A stretch of 64,000 nt of DNA from Centropus unirufus (taxonomy: Eukaryota; Chordata; Aves; Cuculiformes; Centropidae). Positions 14,001 through 28,000 of this stretch are shown here, piece after piece. Position 1 is the stretch's first letter, and the number at the start of each line of letters is the position of its first letter. The DNA is taken from NCBI GenBank assembly GCA_013397695.1, contig VYZI01000029.1, forward strand, positions 3,625,510 through 3,689,509, read 5' to 3'. Below the pieces are notes generated by a model. It was given only the letters and a program-made list of their open reading frames with translations. It was not told the DNA's origin and did not search any database. The position numbers and the translations under genes are program-made.

Positions 14001-14896
14001 GGCACAGAATAAAGCTTGCAAAAAGATGGATCTATGAATCCCCCTCTCTCTTCAGAAGATGTTTCATTTTCAGCCTTATCCTTCAACATAGATTTGCTTA
14101 ATCACGCCCTACTTGCCCTGTAAGTATAGTTCTATTTTAAAGGTATCTGTCTGTAAATTTCACTGTGCTAGGATTTCTTGAAGAGCATCATCCGGCACGT
14201 CCATAGGACCGGGCACCTCCAGATTTAATTAATCCTGTACTGATGGAAAAGTAAGGAAGACTAGAGCAGCTCCTTCAAGAGGCAGCCAGCAGGTAGGTCC
14301 TTCAGATGCTCTGCACAGTTCCAGGAGCAGTCACTCATTTCAGTACAGGGCAGGTCACCCTCTGACCAGTCCCGTCTTTCTCTATTGCCTGTGCAGGGAA
14401 CTTGGACGACTGATTTAGGCGAGTTATTTAGTCCAGATAAGGACAGATGACTGGCATCCCACCTTAGAAACTACAGCTAATCAACTCCAAGGACATAACG
14501 CAATTTGCATGTATTTACTTCAGGTTAGGCCTTGACGAGTTTTAATGACGTGTTTCCTTGTTAAACTTGGTATCTCAGCACTAATATGCATAAGCATCAG
14601 CAATACAGGTATCACCACGCACACAAACTAACAGAAATATGAAAACAGCCTCATTTTTCCTGCACATACAATGGCAGTATTCACCACAATCATTTAATAT
14701 CGGATTACAAGCATCGAGCTATGGAAAAGATGTCAACTAATGCACTTTAATGGCTTTAAAGATACTATTTTAGTGCTGTCATGTTTCATAGGAAAACCAT
14801 ACTTCTCTATTATTCATCTGACATTTAAATTTTTTTTTTAATGTTCTTTCCTAGGAATATAAAGACTTAATCACAAAAGACAGGTTTTAAGAGGAC

Positions 14897-14902
14897 TTTA
14901 TT
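14897..14902 (-). terminator. Candidate distal polyadenylation signal of TMEM242
   Basis: The plus strand reads TTTATT, so the minus strand reads AATAAA about 1.1 kb past the TMEM242 stop codon. It is followed on the minus strand by a U/GU-rich stretch (TCTTTTGTGATTAAG), as expected downstream of a cleavage site. A nearer AATAAA (plus TTTATT at 15,495-15,500) would give a 3' UTR of about 490 nt. Sequence alone cannot choose between them. Confidence 0.3.
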
Positions 14903-15985
14903 AAATCTGACAACTGACTAATTGGACTGTATGCAATTAATAAAAAAACCCTGATAACTGAACATTCAACAAAGGATTGTTCACTGATAGAGGTTTTTTT
15001 TTTAATTTCTGCATTTTTACAGATCTACAGTTCGGCAAATACAATGTTTGAGTAAGACATTATTCTTCCTACTTTACGCCCACACTTTGTGAGATTACTG
15101 CAGTGTGGAAAATGTCACATTGCTTCTCTTGGTAGAAGAGCCACAGGAACCACTGAAATATCGAAGACCTAGGTCTGCCCAAACATCTTAACTGAAAATA
15201 TTTGTGTGGGGCGGACTGGGTGACTCATTGCGTTATACCTTTTTCACTTACAACTTAAATTGCTATACAAGTATAGTAGAGACTGTCATGAAAACTATCA
15301 TATTCACTATTGTGGGATCCAATAAAAAAAGTGCTAATATTGCGAAAAGAGTGGTCTTTGCAGAGAGCTCTTCTGATGCTCTCCAGAGGGGCTCAGGTCA
15401 CTAGTTGCATATTGGATGTTTTAAACTTTCCCTTCAGACATAAAAAAATAGATTGGTTTAGATACTTTCTCAGTTGCAAATTTAAACATTTCCTTTTATT
15501 TTTGGAAGTGTCTTGTATGCCTTACCTCAGGCTCAGTAACAGATCTGCTATAGTTGAGTTGATGGTTATATTCCTAATGGGTCACATAAACGTCACTGAA
15601 AGTACCATTCCTTGTTTCCTAGAGAAATTTCCTAAAATTCCTCTTAAGAAGCAGGATGGGATAGAAGTTTTTTTGAGTTTTGTCCTTGTATTTACCACTG
15701 AAGATCAACTTCTTCTTTCGATCTTTTTAAGATAGAGTCTTTTTTTTCAAGATGGATCCAATTTCTCTTGGAGGTTCACTTCCTCACAAATGCACTATAC
15801 CAAGTGCACTGAAAAGTACAATACAAATTGTTTAGCAGTCCCTTGTTTCTCCATGTTAACTGGCATTCCCAGGTTCAGCGAACTCACTTAGTAACTTGCT
15901 CAGTCTGAGGTCTTTTCTCTGCTTTTCAGATGGGTCTTCTGCACCTGTTCTTGCTGCAAGAGACATCTCCAAATGGCTCTGAGTC
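14903..15985 (-). other. TMEM242: Presumed 3' UTR of TMEM242
   Basis: AT-rich sequence directly following the TMEM242 stop codon on the minus strand, bounded by candidate AATAAA signals at 15,495-15,500 and 14,897-14,902. A plus-strand open frame of 141 codons (15,310-15,735) overlaps it but has no recognisable similarity and is treated as chance. The true transcript end is not determined. Confidence 0.4.
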
Positions 15986-16084
15986 TCATTTGGATTTAAG
16001 TAAATCTTCCCATTCAACGGTGGACTCAGTATTTTTAGGAATTGTTGGAAATATTGATTGCATTTTAGTTTGGAATTCTTTCAT
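15986..16084 (-). CDS. TMEM242: TMEM242 exon 4 (C-terminus and stop)
   Basis: Terminal coding exon of 99 nt, encoding 32 residues plus TGA. It begins MKEFQTKMQSIFPTIPKN and ends DLLKSK, closely matching the human C-terminus, including the invariant-looking MQSIFPTIPKN stretch. The acceptor is TTTTATAG directly before ATG (minus strand), phase 0. The segment is hydrophilic with a basic then acidic pattern and follows the second membrane span, so it is an extramembrane tail. The short introduction ATG is a normal internal methionine, not a start. Confidence 0.95.
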   Translation of the reverse strand: MKEFQTKMQSIFPTIPKNTESTVEWEDLLKSK

Positions 16085-19000
16085 CTATAAAAGAGATTAA
16101 AAAATAAAATCAGTTAACTGTTAATAAGGAGCAACTAAAGCAGCATCATGAACTCTGGGCTGATGCCCCAAAAGAAGCCCTGTGAAGTAAAGAAGTGGTA
16201 AAAGACTTAAAAAACCCCAGACAATTAAGACCTTCCCCGTGATTATGTTTGTTCAATTAACAAAGTGAAAACAAGTATGGAGGGACCCACAACAATCCTC
16301 CCTTCTAAAGCACCACACTGGGTGTCTAATTCGGACCACTTGCCTGTATGATTCACTACTGTTAAATAAAGTGCTCTCTACATACACACATATTTAAAAT
16401 CTTTTTGTAAAAAGCAGTCAGCTCTGACAATCTAGGTTTATCCCACCATGTGCCTAGAAGTGACGAAACGAGGTCTGGTTCAGATTTATACATTATTAGG
16501 AAAGAAAACAATATGCATAACGATACATAAGATCAAGCTTTTCTTTCACTGCTGTTGAACTAAAATTCTGGGAAAGAGGAATTTTGCTAGTTTTATATTC
16601 TTTATATTTCTATATATTTATATATATGTGTCAATACATTAATATCAATAGCCCTATCTATATTTATGATACTCATTTTATTACCAGTGCCTGATTCAAT
16701 TGTTCTGGCAGNNNNNNNNNNNNNNNNNNNNNNNNNNNNNNNNNNNNNNNNNNNNNNNNNNNNNNNNNNNNNNNNNNNNNNNNNNNNNNNNNNNNNNNNN
16801 NNNNNNNNNNNNNNNNNNNNNATATTTTTAAAGGATAGGCATGGGGAAATCAAATCAGTGAAAATCTTGCGACACAAAAAGCAGGAAGTTTTGGACTGCT
16901 ATTTTTAGGAAGCTGTACAGAATCTATGACATTCACGCAGAGGAGACAGGATGTGGTATTCAAGCACTGGATGCAATGACCTCTTGAATACCAAATGCTG
17001 TCTCAGGCAGTATGGCCCAGGGAGAGGTTCCAGGCAACCTAGATATTCTAAACAGCCACACAGACATCTTCTCTAATACATCTGCATTTTGTGTGTATGG
17101 GTCATCAGGTTTTTTACAAATACCTTTGGGCATTTTCTGTTCAAGCCCTTCCACGCACAAATAAATCTGACAAACAACTGGTACTTCTTGCTGGAATGCG
17201 GTTATTCAAATCACAGCTGATACACAGAATGAAACCACTTACAAAGAAATTACCAATCTTTTACGAAGACAATAACTATGATGGATGAAAGCATTGTAGA
17301 GCTCAAGTTTTTGTGTAAAAATGCCTAGATGTTGCTAATCAAATAAAAATACTTCTTATATAAAGTAGAAATAAAACCGAGAGCCAAATTATCCTGTTTG
17401 TTTTATCCTGGCTGTGCTCTTAGGTAAAAAACTAATTCACTGTCTGCTTTATATTTTATTTTGATCAGATAACTCTTCCGACTATTACTTCATTCTTGTC
17501 TTTTAAAAATCTTGGCATCACCCACAATTGTTCCAAAACAAATATTTTTGCTTCTTATGTAAAACTAAAAGCTCTCCTAGACAGCTCGTATTTCCTAGAC
17601 TAACAAACACCAGTATCAGAGCTGATGTAGGGGAACAGGGCAAATTGCTGACAATTAAATACAAGCATTTACAATAGGAAATGCTTTAGGAGCTTTGGCT
17701 TAGCTTTTTTTTTTCCAGTCCTCTATTAAGTTACCTCAGTTCTCTGATGTGTGGAGGGTACTCAATTAACTCAACATTTTTTACTCAGCTGAGTGTTTGG
17801 CAACACAGGAGTGGGCACATCCTTACCTGATGTAAGCTGCTGTAGCTCAGTTGGTCTAACTGGAAATAAAACATTTTATACCAGCCAGTGATCTGCAGCA
17901 ATGCGGATAGTTTTGCTATTTCTAAACTCAGACTTCTAGGTTTCTTTCAAAGTTGAATTTAAATGATGCTCTCTTAAGCCCTAGCCACCCCTGTGACTCC
18001 ACTGAAGACACACAGAACCAAAGGAAAACTAAAACCAGTTGTGCAAGACCTCCAAAAAAACGGAGGGGGACACCATTCAGAAAACGACAGTGCTTCCTCC
18101 TCTAAAAGCTACCTGATAATTGCAAACATGCCAAACCCAAACCCTCACATGCACATGGGAAATACACCACTACAGCTCTATTCTGAAAGAAAATAAGTTA
18201 TTTAGTTACAAAGCATTAAAACACCACCAGCAGATTTAAGAATATTTTTATATTTCTCCCCTCAGAAGGCTAATGTATATTTTCCAGGTATTAGCAACTC
18301 ATTTTCTCGGAAAACATTTTTTCCTTAACATGTGGACAAAATCTGAACTATTCAATATCTTCTTTTGCTTTTGAGTCCCCCAGAGAAATTTCCTTAGCCT
18401 TGTCTTCTCAGCTTCTGATGCGGATTTGTAAACCCACTTTGCAAATGATGCCAGGCTCAATGTCTCATTTATCGCTTTGTCTCTTGACAGCATCTACGCC
18501 TTTCTCCACAAGCCCCCTCCACACAAGAATAGTTTTTCACTGCAATTCACAACTCGGACCATGTTTTTACGTTTTTCCACAAACTTCCTTCTTTTGCAGT
18601 TCCTGGACATTGAGCTATTTTAATGTGTTATAATGCCAAGCTGATCAATGCTATGCATTGTCTTCTCAATGTCATGCTTTATGTTGTCAGTTATTTAAGG
18701 AATCTACAGCGACTGGCATGGGCCTCACTGGTCTTCACAGTATGTCTAAGCTGGCCCAGTTTCTCCCCAATACAAGTATCAAATAACTCTTACTAGAAGT
18801 GTTCACTTCCATACAGCTTAAAAGATACTGCACCCTGTTATTTCTCCCCACAAAAATGGTTTTCAAGTTCTCACGAATAATGCATTAGTGCAATTGGTAC
18901 AATCGGTACTAGGTCATGGACTTGTATTCTCCCTGTCCCGCTCTCCTCCCAGTAAGAAAGTTCAGTACCGTTATTCCATTAGGGCTTTGATCCATACTTC

Positions 19001-22000
19001 TAAGGTCTCTCTCCTTTTGTTTCTATTCCACTAATAACACCAGCATCTGAGTTTCTTCCTCCATTTCCACATTTGTGCTTGCTGCAGTCCTGAATGTCCT
19101 TCCAAACCCTAGCGTCTGTCCTCCCTGCACTCAGCACTCCACTAACGCTCACTTCCCACACTGCCTCAAAGCACAGAGAAGACTTTGAAAAATAACTGTT
19201 TTCTGATACAATGGGACCAGTGTATACAGCCATAAAAAAGCATGGAAACTCCACCGCAAAGTTCTTAACCCTTCTCTCCCAGAGTCAGTGCCTGCCTGCT
19301 TATGAGCTGTCCTACTACCAAATTTCAGGCTGAGACTTCTTTCAGACTACCTGCCCAATATCCTGGGTCTTGACTGGCCCCACTCTGCGTATTTGGCCTC
19401 CTAAGTAACTTACACTGGATTCGGTGCTGTTCATGTTTGCATTTGGTTGACATCATGAGACCAGGCCCATCGAAACTTCAGACGATCCTGGTAGTGAAGG
19501 TAAAATCTGTTCACGAAACATGTTGATCAGCTGCCTTTTAACAAACTGAGCGTACCCCTGTCCAGTGAGCAGCTGCAGTGTGGTGCACTCCTTGTGAAGA
19601 TGACGCCGCTAGCTTTATGTTCCATTAATATTACACACTTGAGGTACAAGAACCGGGGCCTTGCCTTTACCTGCCTTAATTCTCAAGGAACCAGTACACT
19701 TTTTGATGAGGGAAGCACTGCAAATGGGAATCTGCCTCTTGCCTTGTCTTCTTCTTAGTAGACATGCCACTTGAGAAGTCTCCCCTCCCCTCTGCCTCCA
19801 TGGAATCTCCTGTATTTCCTCCAGATTCCACTATCCACATGCCAGTGGTCTCAAATTAAAAGGCATTAATTTAATTATGAAAGCTAATGTGCTACATACC
19901 AAGTACTGGAGTGTTTTCAAATAATTCACTGAAATGGCTGCCTTTTTATCAGTGTCAGCCACACTGACACTGGGGTTCTCAGTTCAGCTGTGATAATGTC
20001 TTCAATTAATAGTGCACTAAACTGAGCACTAAAAGCTGAATGTATTTTACCTCTTTCTGCTGCCTTCAGTATCACAGGCCGCTCTCTCAGCTACCGCCTC
20101 TGAACCTCATGGTACAAGAATGATCTGTAACATTCCAGCATGCCCCGTTCCTGGAGGCAGCTCTCCAAAGTGAATTTCACTCACATGAGTTTTATTTTTT
20201 TTTATCACAGATATTGAAAAGGTTGATGCTGGCTTTTTCCTGCCAAATAAATTACAGTAACTGTTCCACCTCTGACTGTCAGGCTTCTTTCTAAAAGGGT
20301 ATCATCTACCTTACTGCATTAAATAATCTGTAATAGCTACAGATCACTGTTATTTTCTTATCTTAACCTAATGATCCTGCCTCAGACGGCAAAAATATGG
20401 GGACCTAAAAGCATCTTCCATTTAATAATCTCTTTTTAATGTACATCGTTGACAGAATGTCATGCAAAAATTGGGATGGCGTTATTACTGAGAGCACTTA
20501 TGTGGCCGTTCATATTAAAATGAATGGAAGAGGGGCTAAAAGAGTCTATTTGAATCCTACAATGAAAGTTTTACGAAGAAATGTTCTCTTTAATGCCTGA
20601 CATTCATAATAGGCCAACCCAGATTCTAGGAATTATTAGCTTCCTATTTTAGTACTCGCACCACTAAAAACTGCTTACATTAGCTTCCAAGTGAAATGAG
20701 GTTAGACACCCTGAAGTGGAATATTGACTGGCAGTGGAATACAGTGTCTACATGCCCTGTGTCCTTCTCAGCCACCTTCCGTGTCACAAGGCATGGAGAT
20801 GAGATGGGCTGCCTGGATTTAAAAGCATCAGAGCGGATTGTTCTTGCCACCTTTTCCTAAATCTTAAAATGCATGCCATTGCCCTTGTTAGCAAACAGAA
20901 ATAGCACACAGAAACAGTGAGTTATTTGGAGAAAATGGCAAGCCCTGAGCCCTTACAGCACTCCAAGAGCAGAGCAGACCGCCTGCTGGCTGAAGGTGCT
21001 TTTCCTATCCTCAGTGTGACCTGGGGTACTCGCTGTGGGCCACCCTGTGTCGGTTTGCAGGCTGACCTCTAAAATAAGCACAGAACATAAGAGAGCCCTG
21101 GTTGATATTCTTAGATCTTCAGTGGCAAAGGCATTATGAATGTTTGGATTATTCAGAACTACAGGTCTATGAAAATGGCCCTCAGAGGGTCACTGCTGGA
21201 AGTATACATCCTAATACTTAACTATTTTACACTGTATTGTCATAGTGCACTGCTCCAAACCCATTCAGGGATGGCAGCGTTTCACACTTGCATAGAGGAA
21301 AGCAGCAGCAGCATTTTTTGTTAAACCATCTAAAGAAGCCAAGAGCTCATATTAACTCCCTGTCCCATGGAGACTTACACGCCTGCTTAACCTCACACAG
21401 TGCTGAATACTCTCGGAAACCAGAGGGCCATTTGCAATGCCTAACATTAAACAGATACACAGACCCTTTCCCAGAAATCTATCCCCATAAATCCTGAGTA
21501 ATTGGGCAAAACATGTCCTCTGCTTTTTTAAAAGAAAAATAAAAAAATAACCAAAGTGAACCTTAGAGGAAGGCGAACATCACTGTTTGGAACAACACCA
21601 TCCCAGTTCCCAAACCATTATACATGTATAGTAGCCTCCCACAGCTACTATAAATTCTGTCTGTAATTACTGATGAACTCCTGAGAGCTGTCAGGTCACA
21701 CGGGTCAGGCAGCCTCTTTTGTGAGACTTTCCTCGGATAACTTTTCCAGGTGTGCAGTAGCCATGTTATTCATTCATAAATGAATGCATTTTTTAAATGG
21801 GAAGAGAGTTGGTCTAGTCCTACATCGTCTGGTTTAATTCCTGTGCAAACTTCACTTAGCTTCCAAAAGTGGGATTGTTAACTGGTAGCCTGTCGGAATC
21901 TATACATCTATCATAAAAGGCAGAAGGTGCTATTTTTCTAGCAGAAAAGCCCGAAGAAAACAATCTGGCCTAAGACCAGATTATTTTGAATTAAAAAAAA

Positions 22001-25000
22001 AGTCATTAGCTAATTACAATCAATGGGATTGATCGTATTAACTTATATACACCAAGACAGTAATCTTGTGAACCACAATCTGAAAAAAAAAAAAAGTAAA
22101 TTCCTTAGGTTCAGTGATACAGGAGTATCCTTTCAAATTTCATACATTTCCACATTGATCTTTCTGAAATAAAATGCCAAGAACTTAAGTTACTCTAGCA
22201 GATAATATCTCAAAGCAGATGAAGTCAGTCTCATTGTGCCTACCCTCATTGGTTTTAACGGATGCTGCTTCAAAATTAAGTAATTTTACTTTTTTACCAT
22301 TTATTGGACTATACCTTCTTGTTGCAAAAGGCTTTCATACCATGCAGAAAAATGGATTAAATACATCTGCAATTACTGCGGAACATGCCATTTATTTCTG
22401 CAGAATTTACTTTCAAATCTGGGTGCCTGGAAAGGACATCCATGTGATCAGGCTGTTATGGTGTATTAGTCATTGCTCCTTAGTCAGCCTAGGCAATTTG
22501 AAACATTAATACTAGTGTAATTTAAAGTTTAAAATAGTCAAATACCTAAATGTATAAAACAAGTTGGTTAATGGACCCAAAATCTCAGGATGAGCATCCC
22601 AACTCTGTAAGCTTTTCTGTGCTGTAATTTGGATTTCTGAATTGAAGTAAAAACATGGATTTACTGTAGGCAGGCAGTTCCTGGAAAGGGCAACCTTTTT
22701 TTTACCTCTGAGTGTCCAGGAATTAACGTGTCATCCGTAAGTGAGAGTCATGGCTGGGAAAGAGCCAGCACAACACCTAATCTTTTCAGTGACACGTAAG
22801 CCTCAATGCCACAACCAGGGCTGAATTCCAGGCAGGAAACCTGTCGGAGCCAGAGTGACACCCAGAGTCAGGAAGGGATGGGTGCCATCAGGCAAGCAGA
22901 GCAGCTGTGGTCTTGGACCACAGAAGAGTAAGACAAGCACAGGAATACCACCACACTCAACAAAGCACAGGAAGATACTACGGGACCAAGACTTGTACCT
23001 ATCAGATAAGTTCTTATTCAGATTTTGGATGAACCTGACCAGTTCACACTTAGGTGCAGCCAAGAAGTGGATCGATCCACTCATCCACTTATGGTGACAT
23101 GGAACTGCTCTGCAGAGACAATTTCAGACCAAAGGCTGAACATTGTTTTATTCTTTCTAGCTTCTTAAGAGGCTGGCAGCAGCCACCAGCTACAAGTCTA
23201 TTCTAAGACACAGCAGAGTAATTCCTCAAGACAGCTACAGTTACAGCCCTGCATATTTTTTAAATACTTACAGCTGTCTCTATTCATAAGGCAGACATAG
23301 CAGCTTTCCAATAGGAAAATCATGATTTTATTCCTTGAATAAGCATTCTGCCTTATCAAGTTTACCATGCAGTTCATAGGTTACTTTTTCTGTTTTTCTT
23401 TACTCCTTGGATAAAATACTAGCAGTGGAAGCCAGTCTTCTCCACACCAAACTAATCAGGCAACATAAGCAGCACAGGAAAACCCTGTAGAAACAGGAGG
23501 AAATGCTACTTGTACTCCATCTTCTTCCTAAGAGCTTGAATTTAAATAAGTATTGAGGAAAGAAAAGAACATTAAAAAAATAGGCACATATATTGAAATA
23601 TATGATCATCAAATAGTAAGGAAAAGATGTGGTTTTATTATGCAATCAAACATAAGCTTGATAAGGAAGAGAAACTTAATGAATAATGCTTAGGGGGGGA
23701 TTAAACACAACGATAATTAAAAGCTAATAACAACCAAAAAAACCTAGGATGACTCTCAAATGATTCTGGGAGATACACTGCTTTTATAGCAACATTTGTT
23801 CATTTACGAAACAGCATGAAAATGTCAGCCACTGCAATATGCCTGTACTTGGTTGAGATGTATAGATTTTAGTACCTTATACAGATGCCAAAATCAATAA
23901 TTTTTGAAACTATGTCTCCATGTTCTCATTTTGCTTTTTAAATTAATCCATCCTTCAAGCCAATACCCCTTTGTATTTATACTGTACTTATGACTATATC
24001 CTCAAAGAATTCTATGAAATATCTCCCAAAAACCCTAGGGGGATGTTATTATTTTTATTGTTAAAATAGTGATTGAGGGGTTAGATTTCCTCTAGAGAAA
24101 AGCTGCCCACCTATGAAATGACCTTACCAACAAAATCATGGCACGCATATATTCTCTGCATTGCTTTAAATTGTTTTAGATGCCTCTTCACAGCTGTGCA
24201 ATTGTTTTAAATTGTTTATATTTTAAGGGATAAAATCAATGAAAATGAGGATGTTACATTAGGAGTCACCATAAAAATGACAAACTAATATTTAATAATT
24301 ATATTAGTCACAAACTGCTAGGTAATTCTTCTCCCCGTTTTTTCAGCTTTCCGTGAAACGAATGTGGAAGTAACAATCAGAATCTCAAAACCAATATACG
24401 AATCATTCTGGTTCTTTTCCTCTGGAAGAAAGAATGCTATTATTTCTGAAGAAATATAACCTAATTGATTGAGGGCACGAAGAGAAGGACTTTTAAAGTG
24501 TAACTGCTCTTGTTCCTTAGTTGTTGCATGCTTCAGTCTACAAGGGCTAAGGGTATTGTTCTGCTTTAAAAAAAAAGGATGATAATCACTACGTTTATAT
24601 AATAAAAGACCATCAGGCATTCATAGGTATATTTTAATACCTCCAAAGTGTTCTCCAGCCACAAACCAAATCGTGCTTATTTAAAACAAGGGCTTACAAC
24701 TCAAATATAACTTCTAGGAAACTGTGAAACTAACATTTTTCCAAGTGACAAAAAGGTGCAGTGTATCATAACACCTGTAGAGTAGGCAAATAAAATTAGA
24801 AAAGTTTCATTTTTTTTAACTTCCATGAAAATGCTTGTTTAGGCCAACTGTAACAAGAGGGATTTTAAAATAATCTTTTTTACTTCTAAAAATGTTTACT
24901 GAGTGAAACACTATTCTTCAACTGAAAATTTAAAATTTCATTGAACATTTAGTATGGAAAATGTTGCAACAAGATATTTCAGCTACTTTAAAAAAATCTA

Positions 25001-28000
25001 AATGATAAAATGGACAGATCCATTTCTTTCTACAAAATTTATTTCAATACCTCTGTGTTCTGCCTCAGAAAACTGTCAGCCCACTGCACCGGGAATGGGC
25101 AGCTACAGGGTTCTGAGGTCACAAGTTCAACACCCGGTAAGATAATGCCATGGGAGATAATGTCATGATGTGGAAGTTGCCAAATAGCAAATACACTTGT
25201 TAAAAAAGGTGGTCCCCTTTTATTTCAAGCCAGATGTCAACTATTAAGTTTGTGTTTAACATTGCACATTCTGTCCTTCTGTCTTGTGAAGTGCCTCAGA
25301 GAGGAATGCTGTCAGTGTGTCTGGATGAGCCCCAGGTTCAGATCAGGAATGTTCCTTGGAAGCACATCTCCCAGTCATCCGTGCCTACTGAGCATAGTTT
25401 GTGTGTACTGCTGGACAATCTCAAAATTGAGCTTCTTTAGGGTGACACGAAAAGGAATAAGTGTTCTAGGAGGGCACGTAACATACTCCAACCGCAAGCA
25501 GGCACTCAAGCCACGGGGCAAGGTTAGAGTCAGTCCTAATTTGAAAAATCCCCTGCAATGGTTATAGATGTCAGGTCCTCAGCCCCTAATTGCTCCACTG
25601 CCCCCGTGCTGCTGGTTGATGATACTTGGTAATATAAACACAAATTCTATGCCCAGGGATAATCAATGGTGAACTGACTTTAAATATTTTCCTTAGCGAT
25701 TGCAGGAAGCAAGTTAAAAAAGTCTGCATATTATTGACAGCTGGTTATTTTCTACAAGAGGTATAATAGAAAACTGGATAACCACCAACTTCTTTCTAGA
25801 TTCTGAAAATGAACAGTTCTCTTTTACATAACTGGAAAATACAACTTTAACCATTTTCAAACCAAGTACTCACTGATCCTCTGCTGCTGTGTTTAGGAAT
25901 AAGAGTTGACTGCAATTCAGTAGGGATTATTACTTACTAGTCTGTCCTCAAAGGACAACAGTGGTAACTGCAATCAGGAGATATTAACAATCCAACCTGA
26001 GACAGTGTAAAACCTCCCATATCCCTTAGCACGATGTAAAGATTAGTTACTGTCACCCCTGGGCTTTCGGGCTGGCAAAAAAAGCAGCAGCTTTTTTTTA
26101 AAGCCTAATAAAAGGCTTTAACAAAAAAGCCATTTAAGAGCGGGAAGCAGGCACTGCCGCAGCGCTGTTTTAAGAACCAATAAACCACAAAGATTAAAGA
26201 AAAATCTGGCATCACCAAAGCTGGTGCATCACTCCAGTGCCTGCAACAGATCTCAGCAATGACTTGCTCCCGGGGCAAACACAGGCTGTCTCAGACGGTG
26301 TTAAGGACGAGGCATCCTGAACTGTGGCTTCAATTCCCTTCCAGGACACAAAGTGCTGAGCAATCGTGATGCTGCATCAGAATAATGGACACAGATTAAT
26401 TGCAGCAATTGCAGCTCAGCAAGGAGATATCGAGCCAGTCTGCTCATGCCATCTCAGCGCTGACTTTATAAGAGATGACAAGATAATTTGAGCGGTCACA
26501 AAGCTTCGAGTAATACATATTTTTATTAGTCCCTCACTATCCTGTCAATAATTTATGCTCATAGGAAACATTGAAAATCACAGCATTTTGGCAATGATAC
26601 CAAGAGAAACCCCTCTTCCGGGCTCTACCTAATGCCAAGTCCCTGCTGCAACGCTTGTTCCAAAAGCCGGGTCGCTATAAAATGATGAAATCCACCCATT
26701 CCGTCCGTGCGGGAGCTGGAGATTCCGCCACCAGGTGGTGCTGCGGCCCCGCGCTGCCCCCGCCGGCCCAGGGCAGCCCGGGACAGCAACACCGACATCC
26801 CAAAATCCCAGAAATTGTACCGGCAGCGCCCTGATGGTTTGGTCCCAGCCTTTCAGGTGCGCGGGAGATGCTCACCAGCTCTTCCTGAGGACACCAGTAC
26901 GATTACAATGGATTCACTGCAGACGCGCTGACACAAGGATTGGGAATGAATAATCCATCACTTCCAGCCAAGCTGCGGCTTGGACAGACCTCTGCCATCT
27001 CCACAGGCGGGCAGGCCAGGAGTGGAGCTGCCCAAGAGCTTTCCTGGCCAACCAGCTATGCTTCCAGATCTCCTAGCCCTCTTACTCCCTCGGGGTGAAT
27101 CCTGCCAAACCACCACGTCTGATTTTCCACTTGTGTTTTACTCCTGGAGATGCCAAGAGCCATTAAACAGCACTTAGCAACTCAGTTTTACTTGGCTCCG
27201 AACTCCCCTCCAGGCTCTGCAAGTGCAGGTCAGTCCCTTAGTCGCTAAGGTCCCACCAAGACAGTCACAGGGACAGAGCTGGCAATGGACCTGAGAAGAC
27301 GCTGGAGTTAATGCACTCCTGCGTGTGACAGAAGCAGCTTCCTGTTTGCTGAATGAAACAACAATTTCATATTGAGCGAAACAATTTAATTTCAAGAGAC
27401 TGTACCAGCTGTCAGTAATCTTACCAGTTTCACCAGTAACTTGCGACCCAGCAAGGCCGGATCGCGAATCCGCGAGTCCCCAAGACAGCTGGTGAAAGGC
27501 AGAAAGGAGGAGGCTGGGCAGAACCTCTTCTTCTCTTTGTCCAGCGGCCAAAGCTTCATCTACTAAACTCACACAGATTCCTGGCATCAACATGAGTCAA
27601 GTCTTCCCTTGGGCAATGTGATTATAGCACTTTCAGAGGTGAAAGCCTGCCATAAATTCGCAGCTTTCCAATCTTTATACCTGATGCCAGGTTTGCAATA
27701 ACTTCTACAGCTATGGGGAACCAGCACATACTAGAGAGCAACTGAAGTCAGAGCTTTCAACATTGAAAACTCAAGATATCTTTATTGAGACAAACCTGCA
27801 AAAGCCTCTTTTTAAGACTTTTGACTGAAATTAAAATGTTCATTTGAAAATGCTAAGCTTGGTGTAAAATGCTGCCTTCCATGCTCCAAACAGTTTATTT
27901 GGAAAGAAACTTTTTTTGTACTTGGTGATAACTTAAATAGTTTCCCACAAATGAAACAATCTATTTTTGTGGCTATCTAATAACTATTACGCACAACATA

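Larger units (their letters stand above)
6615..14880. other. Intergenic DNA with minor repeats, no gene recognised
   Basis: Non-coding spacer between the first CR1 copy and the presumed 3' UTR of TMEM242. It contains a 15-base A run at 7,242-7,256, a degenerate tRNA-like segment at 8,741-8,805 (minus strand) and an 18-base tandem duplication at 10,969-11,004, each listed separately. Between 9,000 and 9,750 the base composition is more balanced and several frames of 60-112 codons overlap on both strands. None has recognisable homology, so I treat them as chance. Confidence 0.5.

Noticed and set aside
15310..15735. 141-codon plus-strand frame over the TMEM242 3' UTR
   Set aside because: It is antisense to the presumed UTR, AT-rich, and lacks similarity or splice support.
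17836..17899. Possible tRNA gene: perfect A-box-like TAGCTCAGTTGG with pairing GCTGC/GCAGC ends
   Set aside because: There is no B box, no D-stem partner (GAGC) and no anticodon arm. The match is limited to 12 bases plus a short end pairing, which can arise by chance.
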